DNA from: Staphylococcus sp. MI 10-1553
Lineage (GTDB): Bacteria; Bacillota; Bacilli; Staphylococcales; Staphylococcaceae
Direction of reading: 5' to 3'
Assembly (NCBI RefSeq): GCF_010365305.1
Contig: NZ_CP048279.1
Span: 682,001-746,000 of the forward strand
DNA: 64,000 nucleotides
Positions 9,181-18,292 of this stretch are shown one piece after another. How positions within the stretch are numbered: the stretch's first letter is position 1; every line of letters starts with the position of its first letter. The notes beneath the pieces are model-generated. The model was not told the DNA's origin, made no database searches, and was given only the letters and a program-made list of their open reading frames with translations. The position numbers and the translations under genes are program-made.

Positions 9181-9477
9181 ACGATTGCGGACATGCCCTC
9201 GCGTTCCCAAGGGGTGTGACTTGCCTCAACTCAATTCGGCTTGATTGAAGCATACACCTGATAGAAGCCGAATTGGATTCTGGGAGCAGTACAGAAATCT
9301 GATGTGCAACAAAGATTTCGTCGTACTGCCCTCGCGAGGCTGACTAGACTTCTCAAAAGTAAAAAATTGAGAAGTCAGACAGCTACTGCGTTAAACAGTA
9401 GCCACTATAAAAGTTAAAGGTCATGATTTTGCTTTTAATTATCGGCCTCGGGAGTCTCGGGGAGTCCTAGCAATCGT
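9181..9477 (+). repeat. Dispersed structured element, copy B (full length, ~297 bp)
   Basis: Best-preserved copy. Ends are ACGATTGC (9181-9188) and GCAATCGT (9470-9477), perfect inverted repeats extendable by TT/AA. Internal hairpins: CAATTCGGCTT (9232-9242) with AAGCCGAATTG (9265-9275); GGGAGCAGTAC (9282) with GTACTGCCC (9323-9331); ACTTCTCAA (9348) with TTGAGAAGT (9367); GCTACTG (9382-9388) with CAGTAGC (9396-9402). No coding potential. Confidence 0.9.
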
Positions 9478-9570
9478 AATCAATGTTTTGAATTCACATG
9501 TCATAAAGAAGTTAAATTACATCTTTATAGCTTATTTCAATCTTCACTTTCATTTAAAGGTGAGATTCAG

Positions 9571-9606
9571 AGGCTCGGACGATTTAATGTTCCGAGCCTT
9601 TTTTAT
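9571..9606 (+). terminator. Intrinsic terminator
   Basis: Perfect 9-bp stem AGGCTCGGA / TCCGAGCCT with an 11-base loop and a T6 run on the plus strand. It would stop plus-strand transcripts coming from the DUF3139-like gene through repeat copy B. Confidence 0.85.
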
Positions 9607-9656
9607 GCAAAGGCAAAAATACGGTGCTTTACCTTATATTAAGTCCTATTCTCACG

Positions 9657-10604
9657 CTACTTCACAGATTCGGCTGTTGCGATCGCTTGTTGAATATAAG
9701 CCACAGAATGATCGAGTGCTGATTTTTCTTCCTTATCTAACTGAATAGGAAAGACTTCGTGATGGCCTTCAAGATTCACACGTGTCGGCAAGCTGAAGGC
9801 CACATTCGTATAATCATATACATTTTGATGAACAGTTGAAATCGGTAAAATGCGATTTTCATCATAAAAAATAGCTTCTGCTAAATCGACAGCAACGCGT
9901 GAAATGGCTGAATTCGTCCAACCTTTTTTACGCATCACATCAAAAGAAACTTTATCGATTTGATCACGAATACCTTGTTTAGAAATCGGTGTCACGACGC
10001 TCAGTTGTTCATACTCTTCTAATGGCATACCGGCAATACGGACACGACTCCATACAGGAACAGTCGTCTTACCGTGCTCGCCAATCACAAACGCCTCGAC
10101 ACTTTTTGGATCAACGTGATAATGATCGGCAATTAAAGTACGAAAACGTGTCGACTCTAACATCGTACCTGTCCCCATGATTTTGTGATGTGGATAGTTG
10201 AATTGTGTTTCAGCAATATAAGTCATCGTATCCACTGGGTTTGAAATCATCATAATATGCGGAGATGTCGTCACGGTAGTAATCTGCGACATTATCTCTT
10301 GAATGATTTTAGTATTGTGTGCTGTCAGTTTCGTACGATCCGCCATATCTGCGTTGGAAGGAATGCTAGCAGAAATAATAATTAAATCAACATCTGCTAA
10401 CATATCGTATGTACCCACTTTAATGCGTGTATGATGTGTCCCGCTTAATCCTTGAAAATGCATATGATCGAGTGCTTCACCTTCCACACGGTCAAGATCT
10501 GTATCTATTAAAACGATTTCTTGAAACAGGCCTGCATACTGAATATCAGTTAAAATCTGGCTACCTACGCGTCCTAAACCGATGAGTGCTACTTTATTGA
10601 CCAT
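9657..10604 (-). CDS. L-lactate dehydrogenase-family 2-hydroxyacid dehydrogenase with atypical specificity loop
   Basis: 315-residue NAD-dependent dehydrogenase of the LDH/MDH superfamily. Seen: Rossmann fold IGLGRVGSQI (residues 8-17), NAD-ribose acid VLIDTD (D34/D36 region), SNPVDTMTYI (121-130), catalytic histidine in IGEHGKTTVPVW (H177). In ordinary LDHs the mobile loop reads NQKPGETR with Q102; here it is SASIPSNADMADRTKL (78-93) with no equivalent Gln, and the segment MGTGTML resembles L-2-hydroxyisocaproate dehydrogenases. The fold assignment is secure but the substrate is open: lactate, another 2-oxoacid or malate. Monocistronic; ATG 10604 is preceded by AAAGGGGG. Confidence 0.8.
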   Translation of the reverse strand: MVNKVALIGLGRVGSQILTDIQYAGLFQEIVLIDTDLDRVEGEALDHMHFQGLSGTHHTRIKVGTYDMLADVDLIIISASIPSNADMADRTKLTAHNTKIIQEIMSQITTVTTSPHIMMISNPVDTMTYIAETQFNYPHHKIMGTGTMLESTRFRTLIADHYHVDPKSVEAFVIGEHGKTTVPVWSRVRIAGMPLEEYEQLSVVTPISKQGIRDQIDKVSFDVMRKKGWTNSAISRVAVDLAEAIFYDENRILPISTVHQNVYDYTNVAFSLPTRVNLEGHHEVFPIQLDKEEKSALDHSVAYIQQAIATAESVK

Positions 10605-10784
10605 TTAAAAACCCCCTTTAAGTTGTATCAAAGTATGTTATTGGATTGACTAAAATATAGATAATATTAGTATAAACTTTGTGGAAGACAAGATGCAATG
10701 ACCAATCAATTCATCAGCAAACACATTTTTCAGAATTTTTGGTATGATAAGTAGGACGCATCCAATGAAGGGGGACAATGAATA

Positions 10785-11858
10785 ATGAAAGATACAAAAG
10801 CATTACTCCAACAATTAACAAACCTTAACGGGATTGCTGGACATGAATACAACGTTAAAAAGGTAATGAACGACCTTTTAGAACCGAATAGCGATGAAAT
10901 GATTTATGACAATTTAGGTGGCGTATTCGGTAAGAAGCATTCCAAAACAGGTCAACGTACCATTATGATTGCTGGTCATTTGGATGAGATTGGCTTTATG
11001 ATTACGAAAATAGATGACAACGGCTTTATTCGTTTTACACAAGTCGGAAGTTGGTGGAATCAAGTGATGTTATCACAAAAGGTAACGATTACGACAGATG
11101 AAGGCCGTCAAATTCGCGGTATTATCGGTTCGAAACCACCCCATGTCCTAACGCCTAAAGAACGTAAACGCCCAGTTGAGATGAAAAATATGTTTATTGA
11201 TGTCGGCGCAAAAGATAAAGCTGAAGTCGAAGCGGCAGGCATTGAAATTGGGAATATGATTACGCCATATTCTGAATTTGAGACGTTATTAAATGAAGAT
11301 TACATGACCGCGAAAGCATTTGACAATCGCTTTGGTTGCGCAGTTGCAGTCGACGTGATGGACGAGCTTAAAGGTGAGGACATCGATGTGAATTTAGTCG
11401 CAGGTGCGAATGTACAAGAAGAGGTTGGCTTACGTGGTTCTAAAGTTGCGGCGCATAAAGTGAAACCCGATTTAGCAATTGCGGTAGACGTCGGTGTCGC
11501 GTATGATACACCAGGATTAGAAAGTAATGGAGACACGAAAGTAGGAAATGGGCCAATCGTGTTAAATTTAGATGCCACAAACATTGGCCATGTCGGTTTA
11601 ATTCGTCACGTGAAAAAGGTAGCCAAAGCCAATGGTATCGACTTACAATGGGATTCCATTCCAGGTGGCGGTACAGATGCCGGTAGTTTCCATACAGCGT
11701 TAGACGGTATTCCTTCTATCGCATTGTCACTGCCATTACGCTACATGCATTCAAATGTATCAATCCTGAGTCGCAAAGATTATCAAGCAGTCGTTAAGTT
11801 AGTAAATGAAATCATTCGTGCCTTAAATGATGAAGTAATCGACGAAATCATTTGGTAA
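10785..11858 (+). CDS. M42-family glutamyl aminopeptidase / FrvX-type aminopeptidase
   Basis: 357-residue cytosolic metallo-aminopeptidase. Co-catalytic metal landmarks in order: IAGHLDEIGFM (His), AKAFDNRFGC (bridging Asp), NVQEEVGLRGS (catalytic Glu pair), AIAVDVG (Asp) and PGGGTDAGSFH (His). Length and motif order fit the M42 family (PepA/YsdC/FrvX), dodecameric peptidases that trim peptides from the proteasome-like degradation of proteins. ATG 10785 follows AAGGGGGAC. Followed by an intrinsic terminator, so a single-gene unit. Confidence 0.9.
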   Translation: MKDTKALLQQLTNLNGIAGHEYNVKKVMNDLLEPNSDEMIYDNLGGVFGKKHSKTGQRTIMIAGHLDEIGFMITKIDDNGFIRFTQVGSWWNQVMLSQKVTITTDEGRQIRGIIGSKPPHVLTPKERKRPVEMKNMFIDVGAKDKAEVEAAGIEIGNMITPYSEFETLLNEDYMTAKAFDNRFGCAVAVDVMDELKGEDIDVNLVAGANVQEEVGLRGSKVAAHKVKPDLAIAVDVGVAYDTPGLESNGDTKVGNGPIVLNLDATNIGHVGLIRHVKKVAKANGIDLQWDSIPGGGTDAGSFHTALDGIPSIALSLPLRYMHSNVSILSRKDYQAVVKLVNEIIRALNDEVIDEIIW

Positions 11859-11878
11859 AATATTTAAAATTACGATTC

Positions 11879-11925
11879 AAGCAGAATTCCACTTGTTCAA
11901 CTGAGCAGTGGCGTTCTGCTTTTTA
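11879..11925 (+). terminator. Terminator after M42 peptidase gene
   Basis: AAGCAGAATTCCAC pairs with GTGGCGTTCTGCTT, followed by a T run at 11920-11924. Confidence 0.8.
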
Positions 11926-12031
11926 TGTGGAACGGGGTAAAAGTGAATTGAAGGAAGCAAAAAGATATTGTCTTCGCGTGTGAGTCATGATAGATTAGAC
12001 AAAACTATAAAGACAGCAGAGGAGGCTTTCC

Positions 12032-12937
12032 ATGACACAACAACATCAAAAAAGGTGGTTAGGTTATTTATTAGTCATCATAGGCGCTTCATTTTGGGGT
12101 GTAGGTGGAACAGTCTCACAATGGCTTTTCCAACATGCAAATGTCGACGTGACATGGTTTGTAGCCGTTCGACTCATGCTCTCAGGGCTGTTATTAATCG
12201 GCATTGCTTTTATTTCAGAAGGTTCGAAAGTCTTTCACATTTGGCGCGATAAACGATCCACGGCGCAAATTTTAATTTACGGCTTATTCGGCATGCTTAC
12301 CGTACAATATACCTTTATGGTCACTATCAGTTATGGTAATGCGGCAGTCGCGACATTATTACAATACCTAGGTCTCATTTTCATTATTTTTTATCTCGTT
12401 TTCAAGAAAGTCACAAAAATAGGTGTGAAAGAAATAGTTGCGGTATTACTCGCATTAACCGGTACATTTTTATTATTGACTAACGGTGATATTCAAAATC
12501 TACAAGTTCCGAAATTAACGATTGTATGGGGATTACTGTCAGCCATCGCACTCGCTTTTTATACCATTTATCCAGTGAAATTATTAGCACGATGGAGTTC
12601 ACTGACTGTAGTCGGTTGGGCAATGTTCATCGGAGGGTGTGCATTAAGCTCCGTACATCCACCGTGGCAAATGGACTTTACAACTTGGACGTTAGCGACT
12701 TATCTCTATTTTGGATTTGCCATCATTTTTGGAACGATGCTCGCATTTTGGTTTTACATCGATAGCTTGCGATATTTACATCCACATGAATCAGGGCTAT
12801 TAGGCACACTCGAACCATTAACAGCACTCTTAACATCTGTTGTTTGGTTACATACCACATTCGGATTGTGGCAACTCATCGGCGTCGCTTGCGTCATATT
12901 AATGGTCGTCGTCATCTCCGTAGTCCAAAACAAATAA
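12032..12937 (+). CDS. EamA/DMT-family transporter
   Basis: 301-residue membrane protein with about 10 predicted helices in two EamA repeats (first repeat from GASFWGVGGTVSQWLF, second from VWGLLSAIALAFYTIYPV, with EPLTALLTSVVWL near the end). Drug/metabolite transporters export amino acids, nucleosides or other metabolites; nothing here fixes the substrate. ATG 12032 has AGAGGAGGC before it. Stands alone. Confidence 0.85.
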   Translation: MTQQHQKRWLGYLLVIIGASFWGVGGTVSQWLFQHANVDVTWFVAVRLMLSGLLLIGIAFISEGSKVFHIWRDKRSTAQILIYGLFGMLTVQYTFMVTISYGNAAVATLLQYLGLIFIIFYLVFKKVTKIGVKEIVAVLLALTGTFLLLTNGDIQNLQVPKLTIVWGLLSAIALAFYTIYPVKLLARWSSLTVVGWAMFIGGCALSSVHPPWQMDFTTWTLATYLYFGFAIIFGTMLAFWFYIDSLRYLHPHESGLLGTLEPLTALLTSVVWLHTTFGLWQLIGVACVILMVVVISVVQNK

Positions 12938-13176
12938 AAACATCGTACTGATTGAGAAAAATATGAATGCGTTTGTAACTTGAAAAGAAGGAAATTCAGA
13001 AAACTCATTGTAGAAAGTGAAGATTGCTTTGAGGAAAAAGATATAGCAGTATAAATTCACTTTGTCTCATGAGGATTGCCGCGCAGCTTTGAAGAAAATA
13101 GAACGCATTAACATTTAATAGAGAAGGCTTATATCGTTTCAATAATGTTGAATTACATTTTGAGTAGAATAAAAAA
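12938..13176. other. Intergenic, no gene seen
   Basis: Between the EamA gene and repeat copy C. Short frames on either strand have no ribosome site or recognisable sequence. Confidence 0.5.
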
Positions 13177-13475
13177 ACAGATTGCACAACCACCCGAGAC
13201 GCTTGAGGGATTAAGTGCATGCGAATAGCAAATACCTTTTAATTTTAATATTGATTGCTGCTTAACGCAGTAGCTGTCTGACTTCTCAATGCATCCGCTT
13301 TTGAGAAGTCTAGTCAGCCTTGCGGGGGCAGTACTACGAAATCTTTATTTCATATGAGATTTCTGTACTGCTCCCGAAAATCCAATTTGGCTTCCTTCAA
13401 GTGAACACTTTTAATCAAGCCAAATTGAGTTGAGGCAAGTCCCCTAAGGACGCGAGGGATGGTGACGCAATCTGT
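13177..13475 (-). repeat. Dispersed structured element, copy C (full length, ~299 bp, inverted)
   Basis: Same element as copies A, B and G but in the opposite orientation. Ends ACAGATTGC (13177-13185) and GCAATCTGT (13467-13475) are perfect 9-base inverted repeats with a sequence different from copy B. The first hairpin here reads CAATTTGGCTT and AAGCCAAATTG, changed from copy B at one base on each arm so that pairing is kept. The GAGAAGT hairpin and GCAGTACTAC/GTACTGC hairpin are present. Confidence 0.9.
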
Positions 13476-13543
13476 AAGTTTATCTTTAAAAATGATGTAT
13501 GACCCATGTAAAAACGATACATAAGCTTTTTCATTTAAAACTA

Positions 13544-13879
13544 CTAATGCATGTCGTGAATTTTCATCATCAACCCATGCGGCACATCATCATGTGATAC
13601 TATCTTTTTCTTAATATATACATGCGGCTCATCTTTTTTCGCAACAAGCTTCACAAAATCACCCTTTTCAGGTCTGAAATCATCATCAGTCGGAATCTTC
13701 ACATTTTCTTCCACAGTTTTATCAGACTCACTCACCACTTTTTCAGCAGTCGTGTCATCTTTCATATAACCGTAGTAAGTTTCCTTTTGTCCTGCAAGCA
13801 TCATCGCTACAACAACTCCTACTGTAACGACTAACATAGCTACGATCAACACGATACCTATCGTTTGTTTTTCTTTCAT
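13544..13879 (-). CDS. Small membrane-anchored protein, DUF4889-like
   Basis: 111 residues with a single N-terminal transmembrane helix (about 6-30, IGIVLIVAMLVVTVGVVVAM) and a charged extracytoplasmic domain containing YYGYMKDDTTAEKV, DFRPEKGDFVKLVAKKDEPHV and YIKKKIV. It resembles the small DUF4889 proteins of staphylococci, unknown function. ATG 13879 is preceded by AAAGGAGACAC. It is next to repeat copy C and divergent from the MFS gene. Confidence 0.65.
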   Translation of the reverse strand: MKEKQTIGIVLIVAMLVVTVGVVVAMMLAGQKETYYGYMKDDTTAEKVVSESDKTVEENVKIPTDDDFRPEKGDFVKLVAKKDEPHVYIKKKIVSHDDVPHGLMMKIHDMH

Positions 13880-14191
13880 TGTTGTGTCTCCTTTAAAAAT
13901 TTAATTGCGACATGACTTCATAATAAGTCACTTCTTATTGTATCGAATGAAAATACTTTCGGAAAGTAAAATATTTAATGTACATGTGATGTGAATGCTA
14001 TAGATTTTGTGTTCTAATGTGATGCGCACGTTAAATAGGTATATAAAAAGTTGATCGATGTGATGATGAAAACCTGCACAAAGATACGCAGAGAATTTTC
14101 AATTTTTTCACAAGTCGTGAATGGAGAGTTGTGGTATAGTGTCTATATTAGAAATTATCGCTTCCATGAAGCAAGAGGTGGAGGAACAACA

Positions 14192-15385
14192 ATGTCTGAG
14201 TTCAATGGACATCAAAAAATTCAAGAGCAATGGCTACTCGTCTTCGGTGTTATTTTAATTGCGGCTACATTACGCGCGCCATTAACAGCCGTGGGACCGG
14301 TCATCCAACAAATTAAAACAGATTTACATATTAACAACGGAATTGCAGGTTTGATTACGACCATTCCACTCATTATTTTTGGTATTATATCGCCCTTTGT
14401 ATCGCGTATGCTTTCAAAAATTTCGATGTCGCGTTTTTTATTTTTAACTTTAATGTTAACAATTGTAGCACTTTTCATTCGAATTTTGGGAGGTATTCCA
14501 GCATTTTTCATAGGGACAGTGTTACTCGGCGTATCGATTGCGCTGGCCAATGTGACTTTGCCGGCTTATGCGAAATGGGCTTTCCCGACACAAATAGGCA
14601 TAATTACAGGCATTTATAGTGCAACGATGAACTTTACAGCGGGGCTAGGCGGGGGATTAAGTTATCCACTGTCTACTGTTACATCGTTATCATATCGCTT
14701 TTCACTCGTCTTTTGGGTCGCTTTTGCAGTGATCGCACTCGTGATATGGTTACCTCAGCTTAAACAAGCGTCTGATTTAGCTTCAAAACAGCATGATGGA
14801 TTGAGAAAGCCTATTTATCGTTCAAAAATTGCATGGGCGGTGGCACTGACGATGGCGTTCCAATCTATGATGTTTTATAGTATCGTTGCTTGGTATCCGT
14901 CAATTTTAGTGAGTAAAGGCATTGATCCGGAAATGTCTGGTTACTTCTTAATGTTGAATCAATTTGCGCAATTACCGATGACGTTTACATTTCCGATTAT
15001 TGCTGCAAAAATGTCGACACAAAGAAGTTTAATCAGCATTGTAGCAGCGCTGATGAGTGTAGGATTTATTTTGCTGTTTTTCAATAATACTTGGATATTA
15101 CTTGTGGCGATGATTTTGACTGGTATGGGAATTGGCGCCTGCTTTAGTTTATGTATGACGATGTTTTCGATTCGTTCAAAAACAACAGCCGGCAGTATGG
15201 CTTTATCAGGTTTTGGTCAGTCAGTCGGCTATTGGGTAGCAGCGATTGGGCCTTTCGTACTTGGTATGGCACACGACATGTTGAATAATTGGACTGTCGC
15301 TATTGTGTTATTTTTAATGATGGTCGTAGCTGTATTTTGTGCAGGTATGATTGCTACTCAAAATAAATATATTGAAGATGAATAA
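14192..15385 (+). CDS. MFS transporter, CynX/NimT family
   Basis: 397 residues with 12 predicted membrane helices. It begins with the family-typical LIAATLRAPLTAVGPVIQQI segment after a short hydrophilic head. CynX/NimT proteins include cyanate and nitroimidazole-related porters, but most members have no known substrate. The frame is open from 14051, yet ATG 14192 carries the strong AGAGGTGGAGGA site and gives the normal family length, so I use it. Confidence 0.85.
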   Translation: MSEFNGHQKIQEQWLLVFGVILIAATLRAPLTAVGPVIQQIKTDLHINNGIAGLITTIPLIIFGIISPFVSRMLSKISMSRFLFLTLMLTIVALFIRILGGIPAFFIGTVLLGVSIALANVTLPAYAKWAFPTQIGIITGIYSATMNFTAGLGGGLSYPLSTVTSLSYRFSLVFWVAFAVIALVIWLPQLKQASDLASKQHDGLRKPIYRSKIAWAVALTMAFQSMMFYSIVAWYPSILVSKGIDPEMSGYFLMLNQFAQLPMTFTFPIIAAKMSTQRSLISIVAALMSVGFILLFFNNTWILLVAMILTGMGIGACFSLCMTMFSIRSKTTAGSMALSGFGQSVGYWVAAIGPFVLGMAHDMLNNWTVAIVLFLMMVVAVFCAGMIATQNKYIEDE

Positions 15386-15395
15386 GAGATGAAAG

Positions 15396-15444
15396 TAAGG
15401 GTTAAGACGAGGCCTATGTGCACCTTGTCGTAACCCTTATTTTT
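15396..15444 (+). terminator. Terminator after CynX-type MFS gene
   Basis: AAGGGTTAAGACGAGG pairs with CCTTGTCGTAACCCTT, followed by ATTTTT. Also faces the end of the convergent regulator gene. Confidence 0.85.
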
Positions 15445-15474
15445 GCTGATGTTCAATCTTTCATCAGCAAACGA

Positions 15475-17568
15475 TTACAACATATCTGATTGTTGCTGTG
15501 CTTGACTTTTCGTAATGCAAATTAATTTGATGTGACCAGAATGCAGTGTCGTTTGATAACGTGACTCATCAAAATGATGGAGCTGAACATTAAATAACAA
15601 TTGATTCGCTGCATGAATGGATGAGATAAACTGTGGAGGCAAGTAATAGCCTTTTGTATTTTTTGCCAGGATGTCATCGATGTTACTGTATTTTGGATGA
15701 TACGTATATTCTGCCACTAAATGTTGATGTAACTCTAAAGTACCGTATAGCTCATACGTTAAATCCTTTTTGTCATTTTGGACTTGAAACGGATGAAACA
15801 ACAAAATATCATACCCCAATGGAGATTCATGAACGATATAGGAACGCCCCACCACACTATGCGAATGATTGAATGGTTGCATTAAATGAAATAGATGTTG
15901 TAGGGTGGTTTGATGGCCAAGTATATCGAAATAACCGTGCATTTCTGGCTGATGACAGATGAGCGGTAAAGTTAAACCTTGGACAGTATGATGCATATTC
16001 AACCAAATTTCCAACCATTCTCTTGGGTGTACTTTCTCTTCTTGTTGCGCAAATAACCATTCATTGACACCGGATAATAAAATCGGGCGTTGATTCAAGT
16101 TGTATTCTTCTAGCCAGTCTTTAAGTTGTCGATGAAAAGGATGCTCCAGTTGCAATGATGAAGATGTTGATTGCGAAGTGCTGTTCACCATTACCATATC
16201 CACCATATAATAATCAAAATCCGTATCAAGTTGTAATGTACGTTGTTGAATCGGCATATGCATGAGTAAAGTGAATTGGCAACTTTCCAGTAATGTATTC
16301 ATCTCGCGAACGATGAATTTGATGTCACGTGCTAAAAGTGTCACATCATCTAATACGAGATTGAAACGCAACTGTGACATATTAAAATCAACAGCAGACT
16401 GGCGTAGCACTTGTAATAATGGTTGTAAAAAGTGCAATTTAAACTTTTCATAACTTTGCATAGATGAGATGCGATACGCGATGCCATATTGATGGTGCTG
16501 CACTAACTGGCTTAAACATTCGACCTCATCCAAGTTATCAAATGTGATATTCGCCCATGACGTTGCGTTGAAGTACAGTGTGATAGGCGCTGTTTTTTGA
16601 TAAGTATGCGCATGAGAAGTTGAATTGAAAATCTGCATCATCTCACGCATATGTTGCACTTCAAGTAGTAACTGTTTAGATGGTAGCCATCGCGTTTGTT
16701 GGGATTGATTTAAATAAATGCTAAACGGCTGATTTGTATTAAATTTTTCATGATCATCGAGTAAATGACCTTCAAAATATTGATAATCAAACGGCTGAAC
16801 GTCGACCTGAATGACTTGCTTTTGATGCTGTTTTCGAAACGCAATTGGACTGACACCAATGAAACGTTTGAATTGTTTAGAATAATGATTGTAATTACTA
16901 AATTGATAGTATAATGCAATCTGATTGATCGATTCATTCGTGTTCAGTAAGTGATAAATGGATAAGCCAATCTTCAGTGAAACAAAATACTTTTTGAACG
17001 TATAATTTAAATATCTGTTAAACAATGTTGAGATGTATGATTCGGTAACAAAAAAGTGCTCACTTAACTCTGGCAAAGATAATCGGGAAAGGGGTCTTTG
17101 GTGAACATAATCCATGATGTTATTAAATAAGATACTTTTCACTTGAATCCGTGGAACATGAACTGACCCTGTAACGATAAAACATTCATTGACCAATATT
17201 TCGATAATCGGTTTGAAGCATTCGAAATATTTGTCCGCATTATTTTCGGTAATCACTTTTTTTATTTGTGTGGTGATTATATTGTGAGATGATAACTTTT
17301 CTTGATTGAAAAATCCTAATAAATAATGTGGTTGATATTCTGAGAAGTAGTGTAATGGAATAGAGATTTTTGCGACAGCTTGTGCATCTTTAACTTTAAC
17401 AATGTCATTATGGTTAATGATTGCAATTTGATGATAAAAGTGATTCTTTTTACCGTTAAGCTCGAGTGTCAGGACGCCTTCAAATGAAACGAATAATTCT
17501 ATACGATTAAATACACGATATGCACTAGATGTGTACTGTTTCATTAATTCAATAGTGATGCCTTGCAT
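15475..17568 (-). CDS. rsp: Large AraC-family regulator, Rsp-like
   Basis: 697-residue regulator. The AraC-type double HTH is internal, at about residues 150-250 (LSLPELSEHFFVTESYIS, then INQIALYYQFSNYNHYSKQF and GVSPIAFRK), preceded by a cupin-like N-terminal domain and followed by a ~440-residue C-terminal domain with a TIM-barrel-like glycoside-hydrolase look. This architecture and size match staphylococcal Rsp/Rbf proteins, which control surface proteins, biofilm and the agr/toxin programme. Its position beside a sugar PTS gene agrees with Rsp of S. aureus; the choice of Rsp over Rbf rests on that neighbourhood. Start ATG 17568 follows AAAGAGGTCAA. A TTCAA-N5-TTGAA site lies just upstream. 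Confidence 0.7.
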   Translation of the reverse strand: MQGITIELMKQYTSSAYRVFNRIELFVSFEGVLTLELNGKKNHFYHQIAIINHNDIVKVKDAQAVAKISIPLHYFSEYQPHYLLGFFNQEKLSSHNIITTQIKKVITENNADKYFECFKPIIEILVNECFIVTGSVHVPRIQVKSILFNNIMDYVHQRPLSRLSLPELSEHFFVTESYISTLFNRYLNYTFKKYFVSLKIGLSIYHLLNTNESINQIALYYQFSNYNHYSKQFKRFIGVSPIAFRKQHQKQVIQVDVQPFDYQYFEGHLLDDHEKFNTNQPFSIYLNQSQQTRWLPSKQLLLEVQHMREMMQIFNSTSHAHTYQKTAPITLYFNATSWANITFDNLDEVECLSQLVQHHQYGIAYRISSMQSYEKFKLHFLQPLLQVLRQSAVDFNMSQLRFNLVLDDVTLLARDIKFIVREMNTLLESCQFTLLMHMPIQQRTLQLDTDFDYYMVDMVMVNSTSQSTSSSLQLEHPFHRQLKDWLEEYNLNQRPILLSGVNEWLFAQQEEKVHPREWLEIWLNMHHTVQGLTLPLICHQPEMHGYFDILGHQTTLQHLFHLMQPFNHSHSVVGRSYIVHESPLGYDILLFHPFQVQNDKKDLTYELYGTLELHQHLVAEYTYHPKYSNIDDILAKNTKGYYLPPQFISSIHAANQLLFNVQLHHFDESRYQTTLHSGHIKLICITKSQAQQQSDML

Positions 17569-17594
17569 AATTGACCTCTTTCAAATTCAATATT

Positions 17595-17610
17595 TTTCAA
17601 CAGCATTGAA
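17595..17610. promoter_or_regulatory. Inverted-repeat site, copy 1 (rsp side)
   Basis: TTTCAACAGCATTGAA contains TTCAA-N5-TTGAA. An exact copy lies at 18052-18067. Position 27-42 bases before the rsp-like start codon suggests a site for autoregulation or shared control with the PTS gene. Confidence 0.4.
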
Positions 17611-18028
17611 ATGACTTAATAAATCAACATTATTATAAAATTATTGATTGTTAGACTACAATAAGAATTACAATATTGTGAAAAGAAAGACTTAAAGTGA
17701 AAAGATAACGACATATTAAATGGTTTAAAAAGAGTATAGAAAACAACATTCTTTAAAAAAAGATATATCCAGTAAAAAAACGTGGTAAACATCCAGAAGC
17801 GGTGTTGTACTATGGAATAGGTGCGAAAAGTTTAAAATTCAAAAGTAGAATAAGTAAACACTTTGGAGAGAAAGTAACGCCAATATCCAACAGATTTTGA
17901 AGTAACATTACTATAACATATCCTCAACAAAGCGACATCCTCGATTTATACATCATTGAACAGAAGTAACAGAGAATGATTGAATAGGTATTGATTATCC
18001 TTTTGAAAACGAATAAAATGAAGATGAT

Positions 18029-18050
18029 TTTTTGGTACCGGTCCCAAAAA
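18029..18050. promoter_or_regulatory. LacI-type operator upstream of truncated PTS gene
   Basis: A 22-base palindrome centred on ACCGGT (18037-18042). The arms TTTTTGG (18029-18035) and CCAAAAA (18044-18050) match perfectly and only the pair 18036/18043 fails. The layout, with a central CCGG dyad, is typical of LacI/ScrR-type repressor operators of sucrose or related PTS genes. It now controls only a gene stub. Confidence 0.6.
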
Positions 18051-18051
18051 G

Positions 18052-18067
18052 TTTCAACAGCATTGAA
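18052..18067. promoter_or_regulatory. Inverted-repeat site, copy 2 (PTS side)
   Basis: Exact duplicate of the 16-base site at 17595-17610, abutting the LacI-type palindrome. Likely part of the promoter control of the former PTS gene. Confidence 0.4.
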
Positions 18068-18139
18068 TAGGCCATTTTGAAGCCTTGCATTGTTTTTGAA
18101 ACATATTTAAGAATGCAAGACAACTTAAGGAGTGATGTT

Positions 18140-18292
18140 ATGACCTATCAAAAAGAAGCAGCAACGATTTTAAAAGCAGTGGGTGGAGAAGAAAATATTG
18201 AAGAAATGGCTCATTGTGCGACACGTTTACGCCTCACATTGAAAGATGAGGGCAGACGTAGTCGGAAATCCAATTTGGCTTCCATTAAGTGA
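18140..18292 (+). pseudogene. Truncated PTS sugar transporter (EIIB domain stub)
   Basis: ATG 18140 with a perfect AAGGAG site begins MTYQKEAATILKAVGG, then ENIEEMAHCATRLRLTLKDEG, the first ~38 residues of a glucose/sucrose-superfamily EIIB domain with phosphorylation-site Cys26. At about 18252 homology stops abruptly and the sequence enters repeat element copy D, where translation ends after 12 junk residues. The rest of the EIIB and the whole EIIC membrane domain (about 1.3 kb) are missing. In S. aureus a sucrose-type PTS EIIBC gene lies at this position beside rsp, so this is most likely its remnant. Confidence 0.75.

Larger units (their letters stand above)
17569..18139. other. Regulatory region between rsp-like gene and PTS remnant
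   Basis: Divergent intergenic region of ~570 bases. A 36-codon open stretch near 17783-17899 (KKRGKHPEAVLYYGIGAKS) has no good start and is probably chance or a relic. The notable content is two copies of one 16-base inverted-repeat site and a 22-base palindrome, listed separately. Confidence 0.5.

Noticed and set aside
9488..9748. 86-codon plus-strand frame
   Set aside because: Runs through a terminator and the end of the convergent dehydrogenase gene; no ribosome site.
13005..13220. 71-codon minus-strand frame
   Set aside because: Partly inside repeat copy C with no recognisable sequence.
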